Of a DNA stretch of 64,000 nt, positions 9,415 to 21,100 are shown piece after piece. This DNA comes from Plecoglossus altivelis. Its lineage: Eukaryota > Chordata > Actinopteri > Osmeriformes > Plecoglossidae. The translations under genes were made by a program, and so were the position numbers. Where the stretch lies: contig BROE01000007.1 of NCBI GenBank assembly GCA_036571765.1, forward strand, positions 3,790,642-3,854,641. Direction: 5' to 3'. Each line of letters opens with the position of its first letter. Within the stretch, counting starts at the first letter, position 1. The notes under the pieces were generated by a model, which saw only the letters and a list, made by a program, of their open reading frames with translations, was not told the origin of the DNA and made no database searches.

Positions 9415-12200
9415 ATCAGAGGATCCGCTCCACGGTGGACGAGAAGGAGCAGAAGCAGCTGCTGATGGACCTGGACGTGGTGATGAGGAGCAGCGACTGT
9501 CTCTACATCGTCCAGTTCTACGGCGCGCTCTTCAGAGAGGTCAGGGGCCGCTCGCTCCACCTCCCCTGCCCGCCAGTGACCGCTCGCTCCCCTCTCGCTC
9601 CCCTCTCGCTCTCTCTCTTGCTGTCTCTCTCTCTCTGTCTCTCTCTCTCTCGCTCTCTCGCTCTCTCTCTTGCTCTCTCTCTCTTCTGTTCTCTCGTCTG
9701 ATGACTTTGTCTCTACCTTTTCAGGGGGATTGCTGGATATGTATGGAACTAATGTCTACCTCATTTGACAAATTCTACAAATATGTATATTGTGCGTTAG
9801 ATGACGTCATTCCAGAGGAAATACTAGGCAAAATCACATTAGCAGTGAGTATAACGTCCTCTTCAACATCGTTTTTCTTTCCCTGCGAAGAGCACTGAGT
9901 GAATTTGCGCCAGCTGTTTCCTAATGTCGGTGTTGTTTATTTTCATTTTGTCCCAACAGACGGTTAAAGCACTGAACCACTTGAAGGAAAACTTGAAAAT
10001 AATTCACAGAGGTACGACAGAATCTCTATCCAAAAAAATGGGGAACAGGATGCCCCCCAATCCTAGCAAAAAATAAAATGCCCCCCCCCCCAACATATCA
10101 CTCTAAACACACATGTTTTCACCCCACCATCACCTCCAACTCAACGTTCCAAAGTTGATCTCAGACATTCTTCCCCCTGTGTCCAGACATCAAACCTTCC
10201 AACATTCTCATGGACCGTAGAGGCAACATCAAGCTGTGTGACTTTGGCATCAGTGGTCAGCTGGTTGACTCCATAGCCAAGACCAGAGATGCAGGCTGTC
10301 GACCTTACATGGCGGTGAGGAGCGCACAGAACCACGGTTACATATACAATACTACACAACGTATATACAGCATCACACTACATATACAGTCTAACCTTTC
10401 CGATGCATATACAGAACCGTACGCGCGCAACATAAAAAAAGAAATTGTGGCACAGTGCGCCATTTCAAATGGCCTTTCAAACAGAGCGGTTAATTATCAG
10501 GGTATTTAGAGGTGACGCTGTGTGTGTGTGTGTGTGTGTGTGTGCGCGTGTGCGTGTGCGCGTGCGTGTGTGTATGTGTGTGTTGTTTCCAGCCCGAGAG
10601 GATAGACCCTAGCGCTTCCAGACAAGGATACGACGTTCGCTCAGACGTGTGGAGTTTGGGAATCACCTTGGTAACTAGTCACATGACCCCCTCGGCGCGT
10701 GTTGGCATCGATGCAGCGGTCCTGCTTACCGTTCCCATCTGTGTGAACCTCCCATGCTTACAGCACCTCTGGATCTGTGTGTTCCTGTTATCTCTCTGGG
10801 GTCTTTCCGAGAGCACGTTTCCAACATCCTGTGTCTGTGCTTCTCTGTCGGTGTGTCTGTGGCCTTCTGGTTGGGTGTGCGTGTGTCTGTGCGTGTGTCT
10901 GTGCGCGTGTCTGTGCGCGTGTCTGTGCGCGTGTGCGTGCGTGCGTCCAGTATGAGCTGGCCACCGGCAGGTTCCCCTACCCCAAGTGGAACAGCGTGTT
11001 TGACCAGCTCACCCAGGTGGTGAAGGGAGAACCTCCGCAGCTCTGTAACTCGGAGGACCGCCAGTTCTCTCCCAAGTTCATCAACTTTGTCAACTTATGG
11101 TGAGCGTGCACAACCTTAGCTGACTCATCAGCTGTTTTAGTTAGGGTTTGTCTCTGTCAACTGTCATTTTACCTGACAATTTCATGAACGATGTCTCATT
11201 TGCTTTGCCTAGCAAGAGACAAGAGGCCTCTTGTAGGGGCAGAGGTTAAGAACTGAGATTGAAACACAAAAAAAGAGAAACAAGGGCAGAATGATTAAGC
11301 ATGTTTCAGTCAAACTGCACGTAAGTCCAACAGCTAGACGACAGCTGCAGCGCATCTTACGCGAGCGGTGATCGCAGCTTACCCTGACCGTTTCTGTTGA
11401 GACCCGGTGCTGTCCTGAAAAGAGCCCTCGCTGCCTCCTTGTGGTGGATGACTGGAAGGACAGTTGGCCCTCTCAGTGCTTGAACCTGCGCTCCATTGTC
11501 ACAGCATCCTGCTAACTGGTTTCTTTCTCCTTGTCTTCGTCGTGGCAGCCTTACTAAGGATGAGTCCAAAAGACCCAAGTACAAGGAGCTGCTGGTGAGT
11601 GTTGAGCTTTGCTGCGATGCTGAGAAGCACCAGTGTAGGAACGGACAGCTCACTTCCTGTTGAAAACGTGGGTTTAGAACATGTGGCAATTTGGACTAGA
11701 CTACTACAATGAGCAGTGTTAACCATGTGTGTTTACTGGGGATATTTGGACTTCATCTGGAACACTTTATCAGTGAACCGGTAACCGGCAACAGACTGAT
11801 GAGAAATCAGGAACAAGAATAGACAAACCTCAGTTCTTAGAACAGTCGGCCAAAGGTTACATGTTCAAATCTCCCTTCGGCTATTCCAAATCTCCATTTA
11901 CATGTTCAAATCCCTTTGGTTATCAATTTAAAAAACGGTAGTTAATTATTGTTATGTTGTTCTTTTTTTGGGTTGGGGAGGAGGGGGTGGGGGGGTTTAA
12001 AGTATCTGCCTGAAGGATAACATGATTTGATGTGTAAGTTTTATTAGAAGCCTCACTGACTGTCCCATCCCTTCCCCCCCCCTCAGAAACACCCCTTCAT
12101 CCTGATGTACGAGGAGCGCAGCGTGGACGTGGCCAGCTACGTGTGCCGGATCTTGGATATGATTCCCACCTCACCCATGTCCCCCATGTACGTGGACTGA
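5636..12200 (+). CDS. map2k4: Dual-specificity MAP kinase kinase 4 (MKK4/SEK1)
   Basis: Eleven coding exons: 5636-5753, 8414-8516, 9012-9186, 9420-9539, 9725-9844, 9960-10011, 10187-10314, 10593-10670, 10951-11099, 11549-11594 and 12087-12200 (TGA). They sum to 1,203 nt, 400 aa, against 399 in human as I recall it. All junctions are GT-AG and all phases agree. Order along the protein: a variable Ser/His/Gln-rich N terminus; the MAPK docking site GKRKALKLNF; the glycine loop GRGAYG; catalytic lysine in IMAVKRIRS; HRDIKPSN split by intron 6; DFG in LCDFGISGQ; the activation loop SIAKT with its two phosphosites; APE in MAPERIDPS; and a C-terminal DVD-type region ending PMSPMYVD. The kinase phosphorylates JNK, and p38 in some settings, downstream of MAP3Ks in the cytoplasm. 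One difference from human is CLYIVQF for CPYIVQF. Exons 4, 8 and 9 have GT-repeat acceptor tracts. Confidence 0.97.
7803..7858. repeat. (CT)n microsatellite in map2k4 intron 1
   Basis: A CTCTCT-type tract with interspersed CTCACT and CTTTCT units. No function is evident. Confidence 0.9.
8848..8999. repeat. (CTCA)n / (CCCT)n tract preceding map2k4 exon 3
   Basis: CACTCACTCACT units near 8850-8872 grade into CT-rich sequence and then a pure CCCT run at about 8963-8997. This ends a few bases before the acceptor at 9011, so it probably supplies the pyrimidine tract for exon 3. Confidence 0.85.
9377..9413 (+). repeat. map2k4: (TG)n array at the 3' splice site of map2k4 exon 4
   Basis: About 18 TG units run almost to the acceptor, followed only by TCATCAG before exon 4 at 9420. 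There is no conventional polypyrimidine tract. UG-rich RNA of this kind is bound by TDP-43 and CELF proteins; an effect here is inferred. Confidence 0.9.
9600..9690. repeat. (CT)n tract in map2k4 intron 4
   Basis: An interrupted CTCTCT/CTCGCT array just before exon 5. Together with the following TTTTCAG it makes a strong pyrimidine-rich acceptor. Confidence 0.9.
10519..10586 (+). repeat. map2k4: (GT)n/(GC)-interrupted array at the 3' splice site of map2k4 exon 8
   Basis: A long GTGTGT run with GCGCGTGTGC interruptions ends at TTGTTTCCAG, directly before exon 8 at 10593. The usual pyrimidine tract is reduced to a few bases. A similar GTGTCTGTGCGC array precedes exon 9 (10870-10947, then GTCCAG). 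Confidence 0.9.
10870..10947 (+). repeat. map2k4: GTGTCTGTGCGC tandem array before map2k4 exon 9
   Basis: Copies of a unit close to GTGTGTCTGTGC extend to GCGTGCGTCCAG, the acceptor of exon 9 at 10951. The array is purine/pyrimidine-alternating and has almost no polypyrimidine character. Confidence 0.85.
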
Positions 12201-12250
12201 CTGGGGGGCGGTGGGGGCGGGAGGGAACACTTCACACTGCGACGCGCGAC

Positions 12251-12271
12251 GGGGAGGGGAGGGGAGGGGAG

Positions 12272-12301
<30 letters not shown>
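12251..12301 (+). promoter_or_regulatory. G-rich tract with G-quadruplex potential, just after the map2k4 stop
   Basis: Five GGGGA-type units lead into an unbroken run of more than 20 G, beginning about 50 bases after the stop codon. Several G4 registers are possible in the RNA. The run length is uncertain, because long G homopolymers are prone to sequencing and assembly error. Confidence 0.6.
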
Positions 12302-12302
<1 letters not shown>

Positions 12303-14179
12303 ACACTTATCTGCGTGACACACAACGCATGACATTTTAGCCCTCGGATGCACAGCTACTTAGAACCACCCGTTTGTCGTTGGCGTGTTCCAAAGAACAT
12401 AGGAGGGGGGTTCCCAATCATCCTGGTCACCTGCGCGGTCCCATTTCGATACACCCCGTTCTGCTTCGCTCCTGTTCAGTGTCAGTGATGTTTAACTAGT
12501 ATCTTCCGTCAAACCACCACCAGAGAGCAAAACTTGAAGGCATAGTAAGGGTTAAGTAAATACAGCAATTTTTTTTATTTTACGTGAAAGAAAAATGAAT
12601 AGAGTGCATATACGGTTTATATATATACTTGAACTTGGTGTACACAAATACAGAACATACCAAATAAAATGTTGAAAATGACATTATGAACAAAATAGTC
12701 CTTTGGGTAGCACAATTGATTGTACATTGTGGACTGTATGTATGCATTTGTGTGTTCACCTCGACATTGTTGAAGACCTGTACAGATGTATGCAGACAGA
12801 CGTCTAAACAAGGCACTATAATCACAATGTATGTTGTGCACCTTCACTCATCGTATAGGAATGGGTATGCAAAAGTGTTGTCTTGCTTAAGAATGAGAAA
12901 AGGATGGGCGATGCTGTTGGCGTGGCTTTGTTTTCGCGATATGCAGTTCACAGCACAGCTGTTCAATCTCAATGTTGTCTTGACAAAATCAGAACTCTCC
13001 AAGATTTTTAAAAAAGAAGCCAGGTTTCAGCTCTGTATAGATCCGACTCCTGCCCACAGTTGTAAATGCGTGTGTATATACAGTATATATCGAATCTACA
13101 GGCAGCTTCCCAGCAAGTTCTGTAGTTTGAGCTTGTTGTCAACGAGAGATTCTCTGATCTGGTCGCGTAGTCAAGAATGCCAAGTGCAGGTAAAACAGCC
13201 AGAAAAAAACAAACAACATAACTATCTGCCAACACTACGGACTGTGTATTCGCCACAGTCGACTCTGAACACTTGTAGTCTAGCTGGTAATGAGCCCGAC
13301 CTCTGCCACTTCACGGTCGCGAACAACACGTTGCTGTACGGCTCACGACATCTCAACCCCCGCCGGAGAACGTAGCGATCGAAAATGCGTCCAGCATACG
13401 TTTCAAGCAATCAGCATGACGCTCCAGCCTGCTCTGGCGAAAGGTTCCGTTTTCCCTCATCCGCGTCCCGAACTACGTCTCCATAACTCTGAAGCGGAGC
13501 CCTTTTCGTAACGGGGTCTCATTTGAGGCTAATATGAAAGTCAAGGGGGGTAAGGAGACTGAAGACGGCAGAGATGCACCTTTGATTTACTTGATCTCTG
13601 CAGAGTTCGTGGCCTACCTGCTACTGCTGTGGTAGTAGCCAGGCAACACAAACACAACTTGGAGTTAGCTAGTTCACCAATCTGTCGACCTGGGGTTGGG
13701 TGTGTGGGGGTTGAGATGGGGATGGGGGGATGAAAAATGGATGTCTGGCATGGCGGTGTCAGGAGTAAGGGTTTGCTTGGTCGATGGCTGTTAACTGCAG
13801 ACTTGTTGAATTCATCTGTGGTACGTTCAAGAACTTGTTGCTCAGCACATAGGGGCAGAGATGCAGACTGTTGAACTGGCACAGACCGGTCATGATGAGA
13901 ATTCTGAGGAACGTGTCAACTCAGCTCCTCTCATCTCTTGGCCTGAAAAACACAGCACCACACTGTCAAAGCCTGCAGTCTACAGTGATGTGTTGTCAAG
14001 TGGGTGGTCTGTAATCTGGATGTATGGATGCGGGGAGCCAATATTGTCAAGTGGTGAAAATAATCTCTTGAGGAAGATCAACATGTATAAAATGGCAATT
14101 TATTAGAATGTTCATATTAGACTATATGATCATATTAAGGGCAATGAGTATTATATTGTATCTTTATCAAGGGTTGAAT

Positions 14180-14198
14180 CAATAAAGAAATGAATAAA
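14180..14198 (+). promoter_or_regulatory. map2k4: Tandem polyadenylation signals, likely 3' end of map2k4
   Basis: AATAAAG at 14180-14186 and AATAAAG at 14193-14199, followed by ACATTGTAAAAAACC and then a GTGTTATCTGTG-type GT-rich stretch. This arrangement fits a cleavage site near 14210. Confidence 0.6.
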
Positions 14199-15731
14199 GT
14201 TCACATTGTAAAAAACCTCCAAACAGTGTTATCTGTGTACTTTTTGTATCTTTCAGACAGGTTGCCATGGTGTGGTTGTAAATGTTTTTTTAATTTTCTT
14301 TTTCTGTGTGGAGGGGCGAGACATACAATAGGTTGTATATCGTAAAATTGCTATTCAGAGGGCAAACAACAAGTACACTTGCTGTGTGGTGCCACGTTTG
14401 CTTCGAAAACACAAAGGAGGAAACTTTAATCAACTAAGGGTGATAGGGGATTGTCACTAGAATGGTATTTAGAGCTCGGGATATAATGATCATGGTATAT
14501 GTAGTTCTGGGAAGAACACTATGATCAAAGCACACATTGTTTAGTGTAATTAAAGGGGAAGTCGTGTACAACATGAAATGCAGATCAAACTAAAGAGGGT
14601 ACAATTTGGGGGGAACATTGTTTGGATGCATCATTTGCAGATGGGTGCGTAAAAAAAAGAAATTGTACAAGTAATATATTTTATATTTTTATATTTACAG
14701 TAAAAGTTAAACAAGTATCCATACTTGTTATTCATGAAGATTCCATTGATCTAAAAGCATACATGTGTTGCTGTTTGTTGGTCATTTACTACTCAAAACA
14801 CAAAGAGTGAACAGAAGAATGAAATAGTTGTCTTCTCATTTCCCCAGCAAGAGGGAATGCTGATCGGCTATAGCAGCCTTGTAGTGGGGAAAGTTGAATC
14901 AAAACAACAACAAAAAATGGGGCAATCTGGTGTAAAACATGGCCCTCACCTCCATGACCTAAACATGCCTTTTCTAGCTTTTCCTTTCAAGTGATATTTT
15001 CAGGCATTTAGCCAACCGTTCCATTCACTCATCACGAATGAACCCCCTTTGAAGTTTATTGTAACAACATTGTCACCGGCAGTATCTCAGATGGAATCCG
15101 ATACTGATATTATATTTTGCTAACTGAAACTATGCCTCCCAAAACCTAAATAAACTCGAGGGCCCGTGCACTGTTTACTGCGTGTGGCTAACCCGGGTGG
15201 AGAAGAATACAATTTTAAATGATCAAGTTCTCTGTAGTTTAATTAAGAAATTATGAAGGCAATCCGTACAAAAACACCAACGAAAAAAAGGGGAACCCAC
15301 TTGTGTAGCAGATTAAGAAGTGTTCGCAGTAGGCCTACCTTGCCAAAAACCATCCTAGATGTATAGGTACGCAGTAAAAGTATATTTTATCAAAGGTATG
15401 AATGCCGCAGGGTGCTTGATATCGCTGTATGGGTCACTAGAACGTCGTATATATGCGTCGTTGCTTAGTGTGTGCTGACTTTGTGATGTTAGGATACCAT
15501 TGAGGTCCCTTGTACAACACAAGTAACTTCTTGCCTCAAAAACGTAATTTCATTTTAAACCGACACACGGAATGTTCGCGCTGATACAAGCAACGCAATA
15601 AAGACGAACAGATTATATTAGGTTGGGCTCGCCGGGGCAAGCACACTTAATTGGGGGAAATCATTGAACTTGTTTAACTTGATTTGCTTAGTGTTGAAAG
15701 TTAAGTAAAACATATCACGGTGTAACACTTC

Positions 15732-18162
15732 TTTATTTCACCCTTCCTCACCACCATCCCATAACCGCGGGTGCGACACGTCATAAACACTACAATAGGT
15801 GAGGTTCGTGTTCTTTTATTAACTTGCAGTAAAAGGTGGAATAGTTTTCAGTTAAACCACAACTTCTAAAAGGTGATTAGGTCTCTTATAAATGGCACAT
15901 AAAAAACAAAACAATGATAGATGAAATACATTTTTGTTGTTTTCTGTGCAGTATTCACAGTAAGGACAATCAAAGCTCTGTATATATTACATTTTGATAT
16001 TCACAAGTGCTGGTAAGAATGGATATTCTACTCTTCTATTGCTCTATATGGAAGATTATGGAAACAGTTCTGTGTGAAGTGTGGCTTCACTTTTAATCAC
16101 ATTTAGAGGCAGATTTTCATACATTTTATTAGTAAAATGCTGGATCTGAATGGCAGCATTGGATATTTTAAGGCAAATATAGAATCCCATTTTGTCAATA
16201 AGGAATGTCATTATAAATATGTAAGAACGTATAAATAAAAATGCAAAAATAAATAACTATAAAAGTGATATTATCCAATATATCAAGAATGGGTGAAAAT
16301 TTCAAAATCAAATAATAAAAACATTTTGATATTAAAAATAGAATACGTTCACAAATACTAGAGATGAAATTTAGATCTGTGCTTGTCCTGCCTCGCCACG
16401 TCTGTCCTTGTGTGATCTTAAAGACAGGATCTTTAAGATGTGATCTTACAGGCAGGATCTTAAAGATGGGATCTTCAAGACAGGATCTATCTGAAATGTG
16501 ATCCTAAAGACCGGATCTTAAAGGCAGGATCTTAAAGATGTGATCTTCAAGGCGTGATCTCAGGCCTTAAGAGGGAACAGACTTAACTGAAGACAGGTAG
16601 ACTGTTCTCAGTAAGGCACTGGGATTGCTTCCAGCAGACATGCCATCCACAAGGACCTTCTATGTGACTGACACAAGCTCTTGTTTTTAAGGGGGGGATC
16701 GTTTAACTGAATCTTGAGAGCTGGCGAATACATCTAAAAGAAATCACAAACAGAGCTCTCTTGTCGAGACGTTAAGGCACAATCTTAACATACAGTTAAA
16801 GGCTGAATACCTTCTACCAGTCTCATAACTTATGAAACTGCGGTAAGACAAAATACTTTTTTTTTCTCCTTCAGATAAAAAATATATTTCTACCTTTGTG
16901 TAACTATTAGTAAATACATGTGCTGGATAATAGTGAGAGGAAACGCATACAGACATTCGAGCAGAACGACAAATCAAATGTCTTCTTTGCATATATAACC
17001 GAGGCACAAGCAAACGTGAGAATGTGTCCTATATTAGAGGTGCAAAGTGAGAATTTCTGTATTTACACAGGCAACCATACACTACTCGATACGCTGGATT
17101 GCATGGTCTCTGTTATTATGTAATCTCCCAAAACACTGACGTCATATGCAGACTTCAAACTTGTCTCTGTCAGTAGAAATATGATATTTACATATGGCCG
17201 CTCTCTCGTCTCCGATCCTGTTTGTAATTCCATTCGTTTGTTTCCAGTAATACAAACATATACCCACCAACCGAAACAATACATTGATTGTCAAAATAGG
17301 AGTTCAAGTCTAGATTAGCCTAACACTTACAATTGCATACAATCCTTGAAGATAGACATTCCATTTGACAGTAATTGTGTTCCAGACCTTCCTTCCTTCA
17401 TGAATGCTTCCAGACTGGTACTGCATGGTTAGTTGTGCGTTACCAAGAGGACAAAGATCATGCGAAAATGAACCAGGTGACTGAACAGTTTGCGCAGTGG
17501 GACCGACACAATGAAACCCTATTTTCGATGAACATTATCGTTTCTGTCTGACTGTGGATGATTCTAAGATGTCGTTTAGTCCTTCAACAGCATGGCTCTC
17601 TCCATCCTGCAGTTGTTCTTTGGTAAATTGTTGCATAATTACTGTCGTATCAGCTTCATAACATTGTCGCAACATTAGTACACTGTCTTAACAGTATTAC
17701 AATCTTACTATAACATTATAACAATAGCCTCCCAACATAAGTACACTGAAACAACATGGTGACAACATTCATTGGCGTAACTGTCACAACATTGGTATAA
17801 CACTGGTCTAACATTATGCCATAATATATTACAACAAAGGTCATCCAGAGTAAATGACATCTGGTGCTGGAGTACTGCAGTGTGTTCTCAGATGACTCCT
17901 CAGGTCCTGAAATAGTCCGCTTCTCACCAGCCTATGGTTGCTGGCTAGTCGGCTATCTTAAACGCTAGCTAGCTGTATGTCTTGCTTTCTCTGACTGGAA
18001 GCTAGTAAACTGTTTAGTTTGAATGGTCTCCTCGCTAGCTAGCTACCTTGTGTCCTGCTGTCTCCGGCAGCTAGTCAGCTGTTGCTATTCGCTAGCTAGT
18101 CACTAGATACTGTGCTGCAGTCTCTGCCTGGCTTGTCCAGTCACTAGCTGGTGGTGAGCCAG
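15732..18162 (-). other. myocd: Probable myocd 3'UTR, AU-rich
   Basis: This lies downstream (minus strand) of the myocd TGA at 18163-18165. It is AT-rich, with ATTTA-type elements on the minus strand around 16200-16340 (TTATTTATTTTTGC). Candidate AATAAA signals on the minus strand are at 15815-15820 and 15732-15737; other hexamers exist, so the end is uncertain. It also holds the GATCTT repeat at 16.4 kb, an ACATT-rich degenerate stretch at 17.6-17.8 kb, and CTAGCTAGC clusters at 17.95-18.1 kb. About 1.5 kb of apparently empty sequence (14.2-15.7 kb) separates it from the map2k4 end. Confidence 0.5.
16405..16562. repeat. GGATCTTAAAGA-type tandem repeat
   Basis: About ten degenerate copies of a unit close to GGATCTTAAAGATGT (variants GTGATCTTACAGGCA and GGATCTTCAAGACA). 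They recur every 14-17 bases. The array lies in the presumed myocd 3'UTR. Confidence 0.85.
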
Positions 18163-21100
18163 TCACCAGTGTTCCAGGTGCAGGTCCATGGCTGAGTTCA
18201 AGTTGATGTCTGTCACATCCAGGAACTCCGTGTTGAAGATGCTGGGGCCGTTGGGCGGAGCTACACTGAACGCCGTGGCCGAGCTGGGCGGGGTTAGATC
18301 CAGCCACTCCATGGTCTCCCACGGTGACTCGGCAAAGGTCATTCCCACCATGCCTTGCGCCTCGGTGACCGGGGTCACTTTGGAGATGATGGGGGACAGC
18401 GGGGTGGGTGTGTCCATCAACTTGTCCTGATGGGCGTGGCTGTTGGGGTGGTGCTGGTGGTGGGGGCTGGGGTAGCCGTCCCCTCCGCCGTTTACATCCT
18501 CTTCCTGCCCGGCCTCCTGAGCGGCCATCTTGAGAAGGGCGACCTCGCCGCCCCGGCCAATGGGGCTGCTGAGCAGGGTCTCCAGGTGGCTGTCTGCGAT
18601 GTGAGCGGGTGTTTGGTCGTAAGGGAGGTGCGAGGGGGACTGGTGGTCGTAGAGGCGGTGGAACTTTGGAAGGATGAGACCGGCGCTCCCTGGGGACACA
18701 GTAATGTGAGGCACAACTTTGGTTACACAGGCCCGCTCCTCTCTGGCGTTAGCTGGCATCTCTTGAAGAGAAGGAGGTGGGAGGGAAGGAGGGGAGGGGG
18801 GGGGTCACAGCAAAGAGTGTGATTTAATACCCACGTTAAGAGGGAATCTGAGTCACAATTAGGTAGAGGAGGCTTCCTGCTAACAGATGCTAGCATGGTA
18901 AATGGATGCTTATCCAAATGCTTGTATACAGCTCACGTACACTCAGTACTGTATGTATGACATATACTGCATATACTGAGTGTATGGGAAGATGCAATAG
19001 CCCTTTACTAGAGTCAGTTCAAGATGAACGACTGATTGTGAATCTGGTCACTCACCTCCGCTCTCTATTAACACATCAAGAAGTTCATCCATCTGTTGGC
19101 TCCGGCTCAGCTGCTGAGAGAAGAACAAGACTGCTATCAAAAGCCTTCTCACACTTCCGAAACATCCAACTGTGTCTCTTCTGACAGCGCAATAACACAT
19201 CTTATCATGCTCCCAATTCTATCATCCTCTATTTCAAATGAGATGCGGTTAAGACAAGTTTGATTTGTCGGACTGTTATCTAATGCCATGACATCCATTT
19301 TATTTGTGAAACGGACTGCAAAGAGTATCGCAACAGCAAGCTTTGAGAGACCCAATCAGACTCGCTCAAGGGTGGAATCAATGCGTATCAATGTGCGACA
19401 GAAAGATGCCAAGCAGGTGAACGACAGAGGGAGAGAGAGAGAGAGAGCGAGGGCAGTAAGTTCAGCTCTATCAAAGACTCGACAAAAAGATGTTATTATT
19501 GTAATGCTAATTTTAAAAAGCGTTGGCCAGTTATGATCTGCTGCGGAGTTTGAAAGGGTCGCTTTTGGGTTACCTGCTTGACTGCATCCTCATAGCATGG
19601 GGGATGTGTGAGGATGGAGGCAGCAGCATCTGAGCTACAGAAGGGACTGGACCCCAGGCACTTTTGGCCAACACACCGAGAAGAGGGTAATATTGTCATC
19701 TATATGAAAAAAAAAAAACTTTATTAGCCTTCCGATTCGGAAAAAAAACGGGAATATGGGATTTTGTGCGTGCGCCAGAATTTCTGAGAAGTCCCTTTGA
19801 ATCTTGACATGTCTACGTATTGGGATTTAAAAAGTGAGAGGAGGGGGAAAAAATGATGAGAACTCGGTAGCAAGGGTTGTGAACCGAGCTGTGTGGAGTT
19901 ACACTACGGCTGGCCGGGTGAAGCAGTACAGCTCAACGTGAGGACGAAATGGAAAGTTACACCTCGACGCCCCACAGACGCTCTTACGCGCAGTCAGAGA
20001 GAAGGAACACGTTAACGGAGAGCAGAAGAACCATCGTTAGGTGAACGCGAACAGACCTCCAGTCACTCAGTGATTCAGACGGGTTATTACAATGTTACAA
20101 AAACAAAAACCCAAAACCAGATCTGGTGGAGAGAACGTGGGTAAACCTGCAGAGACGTCGCCCAGCTTTACCTTCTGCATGGCTGCGTTCTTGGCCTTGG
20201 GTGGCCCTCTGTGGTTGAGGCCAGCGTCAGCTGCGTTGGGGAACACGGACTGGAGGCCACGCTGGTCAGACAGGTAGGAACAGTTTACCTGATGACCTCC
20301 CTTCTGCTGAATCTGTCAGGTTAAAGGCCAAAAAGAAATGTGATGCTTTCGTTCCAACACAAGTGTTCGGTTCCCTAAATGGGGGGGGGATTGTGTGCAT
20401 CTGAGGGCTGTAGTACCTGCATGTTCCTAGGCCTGGTGCCCACCTGGGGGAGGGGGTGGCTGCAGCCGTTCCTGCCCAGCGGAGGTGACAGAAGGTAGGG
20501 GTGGTTAGGGGACGAGGGTTGAGGGCTGCCGGAGCTCTTGCCGATGGGGGAGTCTTGAGGTGAGCACTGGGGGCTGAGGAAGGCAGACATGGTGGAGGGA
20601 CTTCCAGAGGAAGGGGCCCTGTCCAGGCACCGCGCAGCCCCTGGAGGGCCTCCCATGCTGGGGAGGGAGGCGCCGCAGTGGCCTAGACCCTCCATGCAGT
20701 TCTCTGGAGGAGTCTTAAGGTGCTTGGTGGAGGACATGGGACAGCTGGAGGAGAGGGTCATGGGCTCCTGTTTGACCGTCACACCAAAGAAGTTTTGTCC
20801 CATCATGCCCTGGGGTGGCTGGAGGTGCATGGAAATGTGATGAGGCGGGGCCGTTGCTGGGAGATCTTGGGTGGCGCCGTAGCAACGCTTCCTCTTGTGT
20901 AGCTGCATCTTCAGCTCTTCCACCTGGACAGAAAATGGAGACACTGACTCAGGCTCACAGCTTCCTGTTTTATATCCCATATATATCTATTTATCAATGC
21001 CATTGTGGAGTGAAGGGTTTATTATGATGTAAATACTACATAATTTAATACAACTGTTCCATTTGGCCCCTCATTTGTGTATTTTCCTACTTCCTCACCA

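Larger units (their letters stand above)
12201..14215 (+). other. map2k4: Probable map2k4 3'UTR
   Basis: This runs from the TGA at 12200 to just after two AATAAA signals at 14180 and 14193. No competing AATAAA with good context is seen in the GC-richer middle part. Transcripts of this gene have long 3'UTRs in other vertebrates. The exact end is inferred. A 229-codon ORF (12686-13375) lies inside but has no recognised domain. Confidence 0.6.

Noticed and set aside
11820..11935. Repeated TTACATGTTCAAATC segments in map2k4 intron 10, possibly tRNA-like
   Set aside because: B-box-like words are present, but there is no A box or tail, and the repetition is too short to call a SINE.
18355..18822. 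155-codon plus-strand ORF opposite the last myocd exon
   Set aside because: Antisense shadow in GC-rich coding sequence; the myocardin frame is unmistakable.
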